DNA of 64,000 nucleotides, taken from contig CAJYGB010000029.1 of the NCBI GenBank assembly GCA_913774355.1, positions 1-64,000 of the forward strand, read 5' to 3'. The notes under the pieces are model-generated. The model did not search any database. It saw only the letters and a list, made by a program, of their open reading frames with translations, and was not told the DNA's origin. The stretch's first letter is position 1. Every line of letters starts with the position of its first letter. Source of the stretch: an uncultured Chryseobacterium sp. (GTDB taxonomy: Bacteria > Bacteroidota > Bacteroidia > Flavobacteriales > Weeksellaceae). Positions 51,556-60,819 of the stretch are shown piece by piece. The translations under genes were made by a program, and so were the position numbers.

Positions 51556-53352
51556 ATGAAAGTTTTACTGCATTACCTGAAACCCTACCGTCTCCTGATT
51601 TTCATTTCCCTGCTCTTAGCCTCTGTAAACCAGGTATTTTCACTGTTTTCACCGGCTATTACCGGAAATATACTGGACCGGCTGGTAACCCATCCTAATT
51701 TTTTCGATAAGGAGAAAACCCTTCCGAGAACGATGGATGACTACCTGTATGGCACCGATATCTACCATGGCGTTTTCTACTTCCTGGGGCTTTTAATCGG
51801 AACGGCGATGATCAGCCGTATCGCCAAGGCTTTCCAGGATTATGTGGTGAATGTGATCATCCAGAAGTTCGGAGCCAAAATCTTCACCGACGGCCTGAGA
51901 CATTCGATGAGACTGCCGTATCATGAATTTGAGGACCAACGTAGCGGTGAAACGCTTTCTATCCTGACAAAGGTACGTGAAGATACGGTGAAGTTTATCA
52001 ATAATTTCATCAACATCTTTTTCGGGATTCTGGTAAGTATCATTTTCGTTTCGGTGTACGCCATCCGCCTGCACTGGTCGATCATGCCGGTATATATCAT
52101 AGGAATCATTTTTATTGCCGTCGTTACAAACCTGCTGAGCAGGAGAATCAAGACTATCCAAAAGAATATAGTAAAGGAAACCACTGATCTGGCAGGCAGC
52201 ACAACAGAAAGTCTCCGGAATATTGAGATTGTTAAAAGCTTAGGCCTTACCAACCAGGAAGTGGAACGCCTGAACAACAATACCTATAAAATCCTTAACC
52301 TGGAACTGAGAAAAGTGAAAAGTATACGTTCGCTGAGTTTTGTGCAGGGAACATTGGTTAATTTTTTACAGCAGATGATTACGTTCACCTTATTGCTGTT
52401 AATTTTTAAAAACGTTGTAACTCCGGGACAGTATCTTTCGCTGATGTTTTACGGATTCTTTATTTTCGGGCCAATGCAGGAAATAGGGAATATCATTATT
52501 TCCTACCGTGAAGCACAGGCTTCCCTCAATAATTTCGACCGGGTAATGAAAAAGGAAGTTGAAGCTAAGCCATTAAGCCCGAAGAAGATAGGGGCGATCG
52601 AAGAACTGGAATTCCAAAAAGTTTCTTTCCAGCACCAGACAGCACATTATAAGGCCCTGAATTCGATTTCATTTGATGTGAAAAACGGTGAAACCATTGC
52701 TTTTGTGGGACCGAGCGGTTCCGGAAAAAGTACGCTGGTAAAATTGCTTGTCGGCCTCTACCGTCCTCAGGAAGGTTCTATTTTCTACAATCATGTGGAT
52801 GGAAAAGAGTTTGATTTTGATGAGCTGAGAAACCAGATCGGTTTTGTAACCCAGGACACCCAGCTGTTTGCAGGTACGATTAAAGAAAACCTGCTGTTTG
52901 TAAATCCGGCAGCAACTGAAGAAGACCTGCAGTCGGCTTTGAAAAAATCCAGCTGCACCGGACTTCTGGAACGCGCCGAAAACGGAATTGAAACGGTGAT
53001 CGGGGAAGGCGGGCTGAAGCTTAGCGGCGGGGAAAAGCAACGGATTGCCATTGCCCGGGCTTTATTGAGAAAACCGCATTTGCTGATTTTTGATGAGGCA
53101 ACCTCCGCCCTGGACAGCATTACCGAGGAGGAAATTACGACAACCATTAAAGAAATCTCCAAAGAAAAAGAGCAGATTACGGTCCTGATTGCCCACCGTT
53201 TAAGCACCATTATGCATGCCGACCGGATTTATGTGCTGGAACGCGGACAAATTGTGGAAACCGGTTCGCACCTTAACCTGATTGAGGAGAAAGGACTGTA
53301 TTATGCAATGTGGAGACAGCAGATCGGGGAAAGGAAGACGATGGGAGTTTGA
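51556..53352 (+). CDS. ABC exporter, fused permease-ATPase (MsbA/LmrA type)
   Basis: 598 residues. Six-helix membrane domain (residues ~1-320), then Walker A GPSGSGKSTL (near 383), signature LSGGEKQRIAIARAL, Walker B LLIFDEATSALD and switch His in IAHRLSTI. A homodimeric exporter of lipid or drug-like substrates is likely; the real substrate is unknown. It lies between the CoA-transferase subunit genes on the opposite strand. Confidence 0.92.
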   Translation: MKVLLHYLKPYRLLIFISLLLASVNQVFSLFSPAITGNILDRLVTHPNFFDKEKTLPRTMDDYLYGTDIYHGVFYFLGLLIGTAMISRIAKAFQDYVVNVIIQKFGAKIFTDGLRHSMRLPYHEFEDQRSGETLSILTKVREDTVKFINNFINIFFGILVSIIFVSVYAIRLHWSIMPVYIIGIIFIAVVTNLLSRRIKTIQKNIVKETTDLAGSTTESLRNIEIVKSLGLTNQEVERLNNNTYKILNLELRKVKSIRSLSFVQGTLVNFLQQMITFTLLLLIFKNVVTPGQYLSLMFYGFFIFGPMQEIGNIIISYREAQASLNNFDRVMKKEVEAKPLSPKKIGAIEELEFQKVSFQHQTAHYKALNSISFDVKNGETIAFVGPSGSGKSTLVKLLVGLYRPQEGSIFYNHVDGKEFDFDELRNQIGFVTQDTQLFAGTIKENLLFVNPAATEEDLQSALKKSSCTGLLERAENGIETVIGEGGLKLSGGEKQRIAIARALLRKPHLLIFDEATSALDSITEEEITTTIKEISKEKEQITVLIAHRLSTIMHADRIYVLERGQIVETGSHLNLIEEKGLYYAMWRQQIGERKTMGV

Positions 53353-53429
53353 TGGATAGATGATGGGTGATGGAAGTTTAAAGAATTGTTTATTGTTGTA
53401 CACTTTGTCTTTTTCAACGAATATAAAAA

Positions 53430-53460
53430 ACAAAAACCGTGAAAATTTCACGGTCTTTTA
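53430..53460. terminator. Bidirectional terminator between the ABC exporter and scoA
   Basis: The perfect palindrome CCGTGAAAATTTCACGG (53437-53453) has A-rich and T-rich flanks, serving both converging genes. Confidence 0.8.
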
Positions 53461-53463
53461 TTT

Positions 53464-54165
53464 TTAATCTTTTTTTCTTACGGTTCGCTGTTCGATTCTT
53501 TTTTCGAATTTTTCACCCTGGAAAATCCTTTGGATCATGATTCCGGGGATATGGATTTGGTTCGGGTCCAGTTCGCCCGGCTCTACAAGCTCTTCTACTT
53601 CGGCAATGGTGATTTTTCCGGCTCCGGCCATCGGATGGTTGAAGTTTCTTGCGGATCCTTTGAAAATAAGGTTTCCGGCATGATCGCCTTTCCAGGCTTT
53701 TACGATAGCGAAATCGGCTTCATAGGCAAATTCCAGGATGTGCGGTTTTCCTTTGAAGTCTTTTACTTCCTTTCCTTCTGCCACTTCGGTTCCGAAGCCT
53801 GCCGGGGTATAAAATGCCGGAATTCCCGCCTGTGCCGCCCTGCATTTTTCCGCCAGCGTTCCCTGAGGCGTCAGTTCAACTTCCAGTTCGCCGGAGAGCA
53901 TCTGTCTTTCAAACTCTGCATTTTCTCCTACATAAGAAGAAATCATCTTTTTGATCTGCCTTTTATGAAGCAGCAGGCCAAGCCCGAAATCATCCACACC
54001 GGCGTTGTTGGAGATACAGGTAAGATCTTTTACATCACTCTCTACCAAAGCATTGATGGAATTCTCAGGAATTCCGCAAAGGCCGAAACCACCCAGCATG
54101 AGGGTCATACCATCTTTAATTCCTGCGATGGCTTCCTTTGCATTCTGTACTCTTTTATCTATCAT
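53464..54165 (-). CDS. scoA: Succinyl-CoA:3-ketoacid CoA-transferase subunit A
   Basis: 233 residues. [36 protein letters not shown] and [19 protein letters not shown] are the family landmarks. The C-terminus [14 protein letters not shown] is usual. Pairs with scoB at 50792-51445. Confidence 0.93.
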   Translation of the reverse strand: MIDKRVQNAKEAIAGIKDGMTLMLGGFGLCGIPENSINALVESDVKDLTCISNNAGVDDFGLGLLLHKRQIKKMISSYVGENAEFERQMLSGELEVELTPQGTLAEKCRAAQAGIPAFYTPAGFGTEVAEGKEVKDFKGKPHILEFAYEADFAIVKAWKGDHAGNLIFKGSARNFNHPMAGAGKITIAEVEELVEPGELDPNQIHIPGIMIQRIFQGEKFEKRIEQRTVRKKD

Positions 54166-54706
54166 GAACTATCAGATTTTCTGTTGGCTAAATTTAATAC
54201 TTTTTCTCATATCCCGACGAATGGGGAATAACATCATTGGAGAAGGATCAATTTTAGGAGATTGATGGCTAAGTTAACACCGATTCAAAAGGCTGGAAGA
54301 GCGATGCTGGAGGCTGGAAGTTTTTTCAGTCACTATCAAATAGATACCAACGCATCAAACTTTTATAAAGATTTCTGACTATTGAAGTTTTAACTACGGT
54401 ATAACTATAAAAGGCAATTCATATCTCTACCAAGATAATAAATAAAGGCCTCATGCCAAAAATGAAGTCTGCTGCCCTAGCCCGGATCGAAGCGGTTACC
54501 CCACAGCGGAGTTGGAGGATTTTGGAGTGGATGGATTTGGTGGTGGCGTGCTTTGGAGAAGGTTGGCGCGAGGAGTATGAGCGGAGAGCCGGAAAAAGCT
54601 CTTGAAGAAAAATTTCCATCCTGCCTGGATTATTTTGTCAGCAACGGTATAAAAACGTGGTCTGGATTTTGGTTGTGGTTATACTACACCAATTAAATTA
54701 CAAGAT
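54166..54706. other. 541-bp intergenic region
   Basis: No credible gene. Near 54290-54320 are two GGCTGGAAG words. The rest holds copy 2 of the structured element. A 66-codon minus-strand frame within the element looks like translated repeat and is not called. Confidence 0.6.
54479..54602 (+). ncRNA. Structured two-block intergenic element, copy 2
   Basis: 5' block 54479-54507 and 3' block 54568-54601 match the blocks at 35387-35414 and 35437-35469 with only a few changes, while the middle is longer (60 versus 22 bp) and unrelated. Conserved ends around a variable middle fit a structured RNA or a mobile hairpin repeat. Confidence 0.45.
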
Positions 54707-55087
54707 ATGGAAACGAAAGACATTTCAAGAATTGCGTTAGGCGCATTTCTGATCACCGCAGGAATCGGACATCTCACTTTTGCCAGAAAGGCTTTTCAGG
54801 CCCAGGTGCCGGAATGGGTACCGCTGGACAAGGACGATACCGTTGTTTATTCCGGCTATGCAGAGATTGCTTTAGGAACCGCAATGATTGCCACGCCTAA
54901 AAAATACAGAAAGACCATGGGAAAAGTGGTTGCAGGATTTTTCGCTGCCGTATTCCCTGGAAATATTGCCCAATATAAAAACAGAAGGGACTCATTCGGT
55001 CTGAATACCGATAATGCAAGACTTGGAAGGCTGTTTATGCAGGCACCGCTGATTGCGTGGGCACTGAAATCGACAGATGAGGAATAA
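54707..55087 (+). CDS. DoxX-like small membrane protein
   Basis: 126 residues, three to four helices: LGAFLITAGIGHLTF, YAEIALGTAMIAT, VVAGFFAAVFPGNIAQY and LIAWAL. GHLTFARKAFQAQVPEWVP and FPGNIAQYKNRRDSFGL match the DoxX-like group of uncharacterised membrane proteins. Function unknown. Confidence 0.75.
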   Translation: METKDISRIALGAFLITAGIGHLTFARKAFQAQVPEWVPLDKDDTVVYSGYAEIALGTAMIATPKKYRKTMGKVVAGFFAAVFPGNIAQYKNRRDSFGLNTDNARLGRLFMQAPLIAWALKSTDEE

Positions 55088-55258
55088 AATTCAGGATGCA
55101 GATATAAATTGTCAGGAGCGGGAAAGTTTAAACTTTGTCGCTTCTTTCAGTCTGTACACTTCTTTTCTATTGAATTGTAAGGATTACCGAGGTTTAAACT
55201 ATCGGTTATTTTCTAAAGATTTCATTATAAATTATTTGGGAAATTAAAAAAATGTTTT

Positions 55259-55266
55259 GTACATTT
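55259..55266 (+). promoter_or_regulatory. -7 element (TACATTTG) for rplS
   Basis: Perfect TAnnTTTG, 69 nt before the rplS ATG, leaving a leader of about 60 nt. Confidence 0.65.
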
Positions 55267-55271
55267 GCAAC

Positions 55272-55319
55272 CTGTTATTCAACCTCTGACGAAGTCCGTG
55301 TAAGTTGCTTAGCATTAAC
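55272..55319 (+). promoter_or_regulatory. Foldable rplS leader
   Basis: Nested complementary pairs: TGTTA (55272-55276) with TAACA (55315-55319), CAAC (55279-55282) with GTTG (55303-55306), and GAC/GTC around GAA (55287-55295). A small RNA fold ahead of L19 could be the autogenous L19 control site. Confidence 0.4.
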
Positions 55320-55335
55320 ATTTTATTTATTAATA

Positions 55336-55692
55336 ATGGATTTATTAAAGTACGTACAAGACAAGTACATTACAAAAAAAGAATTCCCTGAATTCAAAGC
55401 CGGTGATACGATCACTGTGTATTACGAAATTAAAGAAGGTCAAAAAACAAGAACCCAGTTCTTCAAAGGAACTGTTATCCAGTTGAGAGGTACAGGTTCT
55501 ACAAAGACTTTCACCATCAGAAAAATGTCCGGTGATGTAGGGGTAGAAAGAGTATTCCCGATCAACATGCCTGCTCTTCAGAAAATTGAAGTTGACAGAA
55601 GAGGTAGAGTTAGAAGATCAAGAATCTACTATTTCAGAGATCTTAGAGGTAAAAAAGCGAGAATTAAGGACGCTGCTTACAAGAAGAAATAA
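55336..55692 (+). CDS. rplS: 50S ribosomal protein L19
   Basis: 118 residues from the ATG at 55336. The frame opens earlier at 55252, but that would include the promoter. FKAGDTITVYYEIKEGQKTRTQFFKGTVI, RKMSGDVGVERVFPIN and RGRVRRSRIYYFRDLRGKKARI (in short segments) are L19 throughout. Sits at the interface of the ribosomal subunits. Single gene; trmD, its partner in many bacteria, is not beside it. Confidence 0.97.
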   Translation: MDLLKYVQDKYITKKEFPEFKAGDTITVYYEIKEGQKTRTQFFKGTVIQLRGTGSTKTFTIRKMSGDVGVERVFPINMPALQKIEVDRRGRVRRSRIYYFRDLRGKKARIKDAAYKKK

Positions 55693-55712
55693 TTCAGACA
55701 ACAATAGATACG

Positions 55713-55746
55713 AAAAGAGACCGTTTAATTTTAAGCGGTCTCTTTT
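55713..55746 (+). terminator. rplS terminator
   Basis: AAAAGAGACCG and CGGTCTCTTTT flank a TTTAATTTTAAG loop region that pairs further. Confidence 0.85.
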
Positions 55747-55836
55747 CATTTTTATATTGTGTAATTGTAAATGTTGAATTTTACTTCGTAAGTGAATGGT
55801 CAATCTTTACTTTTTGACCAAATATAAAGCGCGGAT

Positions 55837-56832
55837 TTATTTTACAAAATCATACAAAGCCTTCCAGAACTGATCATACACTTCAATATGCGGAAGATGT
55901 CCCACATTCTCAATTTCCACCAATTTTGAACCGGAAATCTGCTGTTGGGTTTTCTTTCCCAGTTCCTGATACTGTCCCATTTTCGGCTGCAGTTCTTTAG
56001 GAGCCCGGTCCTTTCCTATCGCTGTTCTGTCGCGTGTACCGATGATGAGCAAGGTCGGAACTTTTATGTTTTTAAATTCGTAACAAACCGGCTGATTATA
56101 AATCATGTCGGACGTTAAAGCTGCGTCCCAGGCTACTTTAGGATAATCCGGATGCAACGTCCACCCTGCAATTAAATCAAGCCAGGGTTGGTATTCGTCC
56201 TTCCATTTGTTATCATAATAAAAGGTAAGCTGATACTTCTTATACGATTCCGCGGTATTTTTCAATTCCGACTGATATGCCTGATCAATGGTCTGATACG
56301 ATGCAAAGGTCTTATAATCTTCCAGCCCGATCGGGTTTTCCAGAATTAATTTTTCTACTCTTTCCGGGTACAGCAAAGTAAAGCGGGTAGCTACCATTCC
56401 GCCCATTGAATGGCCAAGCACGATAGTTTTGTCAATTTTGAGTTCATCCAGAATTGCTTTGGTATTATCTGCAAGCTGCGAAAATGAAAACTGATAATTC
56501 TGCGGTTTTGAGGATTTGCCGAATCCGATCTGGTCCGGGATAATAATCCGGAATCCTTTATCTGAAAGCTCTTTTGCCGTTCTTTCCCAATAGGCCCCGT
56601 TAAAGTTTTTACCATGGAGCAGCATAATGGTTTTACCGTTCGATGCTTTTGGTCTAACGTCCATATATGCCATTTTCAGATTATTTTTCTGAGATGTAAA
56701 CTGTAGAAAATGTACTTCAAAGGGATATTGGTAGTTGGTCAGTTCTGCATCCTGCGGCCTGATTTGTGAAAACACAGGACAAAAACCAATGAACAATAAT
56801 ACGGCGACTAAAGGATTTGTAAAGTATTTCAT
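55837..56832 (-). CDS. Exported alpha/beta hydrolase
   Basis: 331 residues from the ATG at 56832, which begins a signal peptide ending at VFSQ (upstream frame would run over the previous terminator). Oxyanion HG at MLLHGKNFNGAYW, nucleophile elbow VLGHSMGGMVA (Ser), acid near IGTRDRTAIG and catalytic His at VGHLPHIE. Substrate unknown; esterase or amidase activity in the envelope is plausible. Confidence 0.87.
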   Translation of the reverse strand: MKYFTNPLVAVLLFIGFCPVFSQIRPQDAELTNYQYPFEVHFLQFTSQKNNLKMAYMDVRPKASNGKTIMLLHGKNFNGAYWERTAKELSDKGFRIIIPDQIGFGKSSKPQNYQFSFSQLADNTKAILDELKIDKTIVLGHSMGGMVATRFTLLYPERVEKLILENPIGLEDYKTFASYQTIDQAYQSELKNTAESYKKYQLTFYYDNKWKDEYQPWLDLIAGWTLHPDYPKVAWDAALTSDMIYNQPVCYEFKNIKVPTLLIIGTRDRTAIGKDRAPKELQPKMGQYQELGKKTQQQISGSKLVEIENVGHLPHIEVYDQFWKALYDFVK

Positions 56833-56862
56833 AAAAATAAATTTTGGTACTGTTAAATTAAA

Positions 56863-56887
56863 AAACCGTTCCAAAGGAAACGGTTTA
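56863..56887 (-). terminator. Terminator after the DMT transporter
   Basis: AAACCGTTCC and GGAAACGGTTT pair with one bulged A; minus-strand T run follows. Confidence 0.75.
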
Positions 56888-56906
56888 TAGATATTCATTA
56901 GCCCTG

Positions 56907-57884
56907 TTATGCTATTTTTTCAGTCTTACCTTCTTTTTTCGGAATATTCATAAGAACGATCGCAAAAAGAATTAAAGCAATTCCTATCCACTGGATCAAG
57001 ATTACTTTTTCTCCCAGGAGTACAAAAGCCATTGTTACCGAAACCGGCAGTTCCAGAGATGAAACAATACTTCCCAACCCCAGCCCTGCATTCGGAAATC
57101 CGATATTGAACAAGATTGGTGGAATAATAGTCCCAAAGAGTGATAAAACAAGCCCATAAGTCCAAAGTATGGAATAATTAAAGGGATGAATATGTTCCGT
57201 ATTTTCGGTGAAATTCAGATACAAAGATTTCAGATTTTCAAAGTGTAAGGGACCAATTTGGGCAAACAAAAGAAAACCGAAGATAACCAAAGAGCCTCCG
57301 CACAACATAATAATACTCTTCCTGAAAACAGGCAGATGTGTCGCTAACGTATTGGACGTAAACATAGTAAGGGTATAAGAAGCAGCGGCCATCAATCCCC
57401 AGAAAATGCCTTTCCAGTCGAGATCCAGGTTTTCATTCATTAAATTGGTTGCTAAAGCGGTTCCTGCCAGGACAATTATTACCGATACAACCTTTCTGGT
57501 ATTAGGCCATTTTTTTGTCAGGACACTTTCAACAACCACACTGAACCATACCGACTGCATTAACAATACAATCGCAATAGAAACATTGATGTACTGAACG
57601 GCAATATAGTAAAACAAGCTGGTACACCCCAGCGAAGTTCCTGCCAGCATCAGGTTTCTCACTTCTTTGGAAGTAGGTGACGGCAAAGTTTTTTTAGAAG
57701 TGATCGTCTGTATAAAATTTAATATTAAAAGACCTACCAAACCCAATATAAACTGAGACGTTGTAACCTCAGATGTAGTATATCCTTCCTGGTAAGCAAG
57801 CTTCACGAAAGTAGCCAGCATTCCGTATATACTTGCTCCGATTCCTACAAATACAACCCCTTTCAATATATTTTTCTTCTGCAT
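56907..57884 (-). CDS. EamA/DMT-family transporter
   Basis: 325 residues, ten helices in two EamA repeats (first GIGASIYGMLATFVKLAY; second KGIFWGLMAAASYTLTMF). The second half ends with FVLLGEKVILIQWIGIALIL and a charged tail. Drug/metabolite exporter class; substrate unknown. Has its own promoter and terminator. Confidence 0.88.
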   Translation of the reverse strand: MQKKNILKGVVFVGIGASIYGMLATFVKLAYQEGYTTSEVTTSQFILGLVGLLILNFIQTITSKKTLPSPTSKEVRNLMLAGTSLGCTSLFYYIAVQYINVSIAIVLLMQSVWFSVVVESVLTKKWPNTRKVVSVIIVLAGTALATNLMNENLDLDWKGIFWGLMAAASYTLTMFTSNTLATHLPVFRKSIIMLCGGSLVIFGFLLFAQIGPLHFENLKSLYLNFTENTEHIHPFNYSILWTYGLVLSLFGTIIPPILFNIGFPNAGLGLGSIVSSLELPVSVTMAFVLLGEKVILIQWIGIALILFAIVLMNIPKKEGKTEKIA

Positions 57885-57907
57885 AATTCATTTTTTTTAA
57901 CAGCCTG

Positions 57908-57915
57908 CAAAGGTA
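57908..57915 (-). promoter_or_regulatory. -7 element (TACCTTTG) for the DMT transporter
   Basis: Perfect TAnnTTTG, 23 nt before the ATG at 57884. Confidence 0.65.
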
Positions 57916-57954
57916 CGACTTATTCTGAAAACGGGCAGATCGTAAAGATGACAA

Positions 57955-57989
57955 AAAAATATCCGGTGTAAGCTTAGCTCACACCGGAT
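57955..57989 (-). terminator. Terminator after the M36 peptidase
   Basis: ATCCGGTGT and ACACCGGAT with inner AGC/GCT; on the minus strand seven T follow. Confidence 0.85.
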
Positions 57990-58013
57990 ATTTAAATTCA
58001 TTTATATATTAAA

Positions 58014-60605
58014 TTATTTTCTGACAATAACTTTTGAAGCGGCATCAATACCGATTCCTTTTACTTTCACCATATAGGTTCCGTTGATCAATCTGTCTGT
58101 TGAAATCGCTTTCTTGGCATCAGGCGATATTTTATCTTCAGAAGAAACCAATTTTCCTGACATATCGTAAATTTCTACACTTACTTTACCTAAGGTATTG
58201 CTTGGGAAATTAATGAAGAATTCATTTTTAGCCGGGTTCGGGTAAATGGAAATGTTGCTTTTAACCGTTTTTACTTCATCTGTTGCTAATACACAGTCTG
58301 CAGGAACAGAGAAATCTTCAACCTGGTCATTGATATTTGTTTTGGAACCCGCACTTGCGTTCACTCCAAGACCTCTTTTAGCAAAAGTTCTCCAGATCAT
58401 ACATCTGTCGGCACCTTGAGTTGTTGCCTGATCTGCAGCTAAAATAGCATCTCTTCCTTCTACAAAAGTAGGATAACAAGGCTGTAATTTCAAAGCATCC
58501 GTTACTAACTGAAGTACTCTTGAACTTCCATTGGTTGTATTAGCCGTTACATCTGAAGAATAGCCATACTTAGCTACATATTGCCAGTGAAGATCCCAAA
58601 GCATGGTTGCCCATACAAATCCTATTGAGTGAACATCCGGAACAAGAGCCGTTCCGTTATTATATTCCATCCCATTCGTGGATGCATATGTAAAGTTATT
58701 AACAGCAAAATTAGGAGAATATTTTGCAGGTCTGATACCCCCCCCGCTTGTTGCCTGTCCTATCGCGTAGGTACCAATCCCTCTCGGAACAGAAGCATTA
58801 TCTCCAGGTTTGTTTGTTAACATCAAAGCAAAGAAGTCTGACCAGCCTTCTCCCATCTGCTCTTTATCTGAGGCAGAACTAAGACATCCTACATTTGTTC
58901 CTGTAAGACGGGTAGAAATGCCGTGTCCGTATTCATGTGTTACGATACCGTTATCAAAGCTTCCATCAGGAGTGATACTGCTTGCTGGATCATCTTTTAA
59001 TGTTACATTTACTGTTGTGTTAGCAGAAAGCTGACTTTTAATATATTCTCCTTCAGTATCCGTAATAAATACTGATGGTATAGTAATAGTTGCATCAGTT
59101 CCTGACATTCCTCCAACAGCCCCTGCAACATTATTATAAATAATTACAGCCATTGCCCCTGCATTTTGTGCATTTTTAACTTTCACAGTAAAATTACAGT
59201 TGCCTCTCTCAACCAATCCGATTTTTTCAGTCAGCGATCCTACCGGTAAGGCAGTACATGCATCTAATACTGGTGCCAATTTAACACTACCGGTTACACC
59301 TGTTGCATCCAAAGGATTACCGAATTGAGCAGTTCCTGCTACAGGTTGCCTTGGAACAGCTGAGCTTGGTGCATTATAGAAAAAGATTCTGCTGATTGTA
59401 CTCCACATATACATTTGCATTCTTGGCTTAGATCCGTCTGACGGTGTAGAAAAGTTTGCATTATTAGTTCCTCCGCCATCCTGAGCTTCAGCCTGAACAT
59501 AATCGTTTCCAACTCCACCTAAACCAAAATTTGTATTCTGGAAGTTTTTTGAAGCTGGTGTAAAACCGAATTTGTAGAAAATATCGTGAACTTTGTTATT
59601 TATATAAAATAAATTAGTAATAGATGCATTCTGATTGGTAAACTGATCAGCATTGATACTAAAAGGATAGTCAAAATTTCTGGAAGATCCGGCATCAGGA
59701 GAGTATCCGGCAACGTTTAATGCTGATGTATCTTCATAAGCATACACATTATTTCCTCTGGTAATGGTATACCTTGTCGTACCGTCATAATGCCATCCCT
59801 CTGGTGATGCCTGAAGAATCCACGGATTGTTTACTACAGACCTTGATCCGAAAGTAGGTGCTTCGATTGGTAATGGGAAGACATTATACGAAGCATTATC
59901 AGGAGCTAAGAAAAAAGCAGCTGTCTGTGTAGTCTTATTAAGAGGGCCAATAAATTGATTTTGTGCGTGAGAATGATCATGGTGGCTATATGCATCATTG
60001 TGGAAATTACAGGAAAGGTTTAAATCCAGTTTACGTATAATCTCACCATTGGATGCATCTACAAGTATGTTCCAATAACTTGCAGAAGCCGGTTCAGGAA
60101 CAGAAAACTCATAAGCCAGTTTCAGATTTTCGGCATCTTCTATATATACCAGTCTTTGTTTTGCAAATTTTCCGTCTGCCGTATCCGCATCGGTAAAGCT
60201 GAGAATAGGATAATTTGCAATTTGCTGCTTCTGAAGATTCTGTGCTATTTTATTTAAGGCAGCACTTTTATTTATAGAAGCAACAGCCGGTGCAGCTGAT
60301 TTATAATCTTTTAAAAAAGTATCATTAAAATAAATAATCTTGTTATCTCTTACTAGCATTGTACCTCCTGCACTGTAAACAGGAAGTCCATTAAATGTCT
60401 GTTGAAATTTTACAATATTTCCATTTAATGACTGTGATTCATCTACATTATCAATAATAAAGTTAGCAAGATCAGATTTCTTATATTCTTTAATTTTGTT
60501 TTGAGAAATATAATCTTTAATTAATCTCTCGTTATCTTGTCCAAAAAGAACGGAAGGAAAGATTGCAGATACTGCAAATAAAAGGGGTAAAGCTACTTTT
60601 TTCAT
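58014..60605 (-). CDS. T9SS-secreted M36 (fungalysin) metallopeptidase with PA domain
   Basis: 863 residues from ATG 60605 (14 upstream codons rejected; the ATG starts a signal peptide ending at LFGQ). An FTP propeptide (LINDYISQN-like region to LNLSCNFHND) comes first, then the M36 domain, interrupted by a PA insert (LVERGNCNFTVKVKNAQNAGA). Zinc motif HEYGHGIS, with the downstream Glu in EGWSDFFAL. T9SS type A domain at the end (SIYPNPAKNEFFINF, VEIYDMSGKLVSS, NGTYMVKVKG). A large secreted protease. Confidence 0.93.
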   Translation of the reverse strand: MKKVALPLLFAVSAIFPSVLFGQDNERLIKDYISQNKIKEYKKSDLANFIIDNVDESQSLNGNIVKFQQTFNGLPVYSAGGTMLVRDNKIIYFNDTFLKDYKSAAPAVASINKSAALNKIAQNLQKQQIANYPILSFTDADTADGKFAKQRLVYIEDAENLKLAYEFSVPEPASASYWNILVDASNGEIIRKLDLNLSCNFHNDAYSHHDHSHAQNQFIGPLNKTTQTAAFFLAPDNASYNVFPLPIEAPTFGSRSVVNNPWILQASPEGWHYDGTTRYTITRGNNVYAYEDTSALNVAGYSPDAGSSRNFDYPFSINADQFTNQNASITNLFYINNKVHDIFYKFGFTPASKNFQNTNFGLGGVGNDYVQAEAQDGGGTNNANFSTPSDGSKPRMQMYMWSTISRIFFYNAPSSAVPRQPVAGTAQFGNPLDATGVTGSVKLAPVLDACTALPVGSLTEKIGLVERGNCNFTVKVKNAQNAGAMAVIIYNNVAGAVGGMSGTDATITIPSVFITDTEGEYIKSQLSANTTVNVTLKDDPASSITPDGSFDNGIVTHEYGHGISTRLTGTNVGCLSSASDKEQMGEGWSDFFALMLTNKPGDNASVPRGIGTYAIGQATSGGGIRPAKYSPNFAVNNFTYASTNGMEYNNGTALVPDVHSIGFVWATMLWDLHWQYVAKYGYSSDVTANTTNGSSRVLQLVTDALKLQPCYPTFVEGRDAILAADQATTQGADRCMIWRTFAKRGLGVNASAGSKTNINDQVEDFSVPADCVLATDEVKTVKSNISIYPNPAKNEFFINFPSNTLGKVSVEIYDMSGKLVSSEDKISPDAKKAISTDRLINGTYMVKVKGIGIDAASKVIVRK

Positions 60606-60765
60606 ATACACTAATAAAGCCGCTAATCTACAAATAATTAACAACAAAATAACAATTTATTTAAAATTATTTAAAGATAATTCCACTTTAACATGTACTT
60701 GTTTATTTTCTATAAATTAACTATTCAATTTTAAGCTATTTTAGTCTGAAAAAATGATAATATTA

Positions 60766-60794
60766 AATAAAAAAAGCCACTCAATTGAGTGGCT
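60766..60794 (-). terminator. rpsA terminator
   Basis: AGCCACTCAATTGAGTGGCT (60775-60794) is a perfect palindrome, followed on the minus strand by six T. Confidence 0.85.
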
Positions 60795-60819
60795 CATATT
60801 TTAAAAATGGAATTAAAGA

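Noticed and set aside
53530..54231. 233-codon plus-strand frame
   Set aside because: It is antisense to scoA, begins without a promoter, and has no family resemblance.
54419..54619. Small minus-strand protein of 66 residues
   Set aside because: It lies wholly in the structured element that recurs at 35.4 kb, where the frame is not kept.
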